This document shows, piece by piece, positions 63,987 through 64,000 of a DNA stretch of 64,000 bases. The stretch covers positions 1,364,001 to 1,428,000 of the forward strand of contig JAWWNJ010000050.1 in NCBI GenBank assembly GCA_037176885.1, read 5' to 3'. The DNA comes from Favolaschia claudopus. Its lineage: Eukaryota; Basidiomycota; Agaricomycetes; Agaricales; Mycenaceae. A model generated the notes under the pieces. It saw nothing but the letters and a program-made list of their open reading frames with translations, was not told where the DNA came from and made no database searches. Made by a program: the position numbers and the translations under genes. Every line of letters starts with the position of its first letter. The stretch's first letter is position 1.

Positions 63987-64000
63987 CTTTCTTCGGCTGC

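Overview
The window looks like a transposon-packed stretch of a mushroom-forming basidiomycete (Agaricomycetes) nuclear genome. The reasons are short GT-AG introns (about 40-60 nt), and basidiomycete-type CACTA Tnp2, MULE/SWIM, Ngaro-type tyrosine-recombinase and Gypsy/chromodomain elements, plus BTB/POZ and SUR7/PalI-family genes. There is no operon structure, no CRISPR array and no convincing tRNA or rRNA. Assignments come from motif recognition only; no database search was possible.

Layout. 1-1270: 3' end of an Ngaro/DIRS-like retroelement (tyrosine recombinase C-terminus, then split direct repeats). 1461-2153: Gypsy gag remnant. 2459-8262: complete CACTA transposon (TAG target duplication, CACTGTGC ends, divergent Tnp2 and second gene). 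9172-11040: a possible small gene and the RNase H end of a LINE. 11592-12529: two MITEs. 12957-16823: a two-gene DD34E Tc1/mariner-type transposon with TA duplication, about 110 bp of clear TIR, an intact 3-exon transposase and a convergent 5-exon accessory gene; this is the most interesting object here. 16930-17876: decayed BTB/POZ gene. 17974-24170: nested non-autonomous elements (one 2.45 kb TA-flanked element contains a hAT MITE, a CAGCCGTTT MITE and a GGGACACG-rich element) and a 456-bp tandem duplication. 24711-30119: more repeats and a Gypsy gag split by a MITE. 31035-31855: SUR7/PalI-family membrane protein, the best candidate host gene. 32137-36309: LINE RT scrap, MITE, Gypsy integrase/chromodomain end with putative LTR, and an 881-bp MITE. 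36493-42530: a Gypsy pol on the minus strand with an unusual C-terminal extension interrupted by a hAT MITE, and upstream an unrecognised ORF. 42528-43612: 5' end of an Ngaro element. 44336-47012: MULE transposase gene. 47200-51900: a CG-rich field of diverged repeats without coding support. 52184-52419: MITE. 53818-56889: Ngaro element with RT/RNase H but no recombinase. 59248-60210: Copia gag remnant. 60889-62919: two MITEs and a broken Tc1 transposase. 63225-63530: MFS transporter C-terminus.

How the parts relate. Nearly all genes serve mobile elements. Several non-autonomous elements can be matched to a possible helper in the same window: CAGCCGTTT MITEs with the two-gene transposon, TACTCGGTG MITEs with the broken Tc1, and the Ngaro RT element with recombinase-bearing relatives such as the one at position 1. 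Two hAT MITEs (8-bp duplications) have no helper here. The host-type genes are the PalI-like gene and the decayed BTB and MFS fragments.
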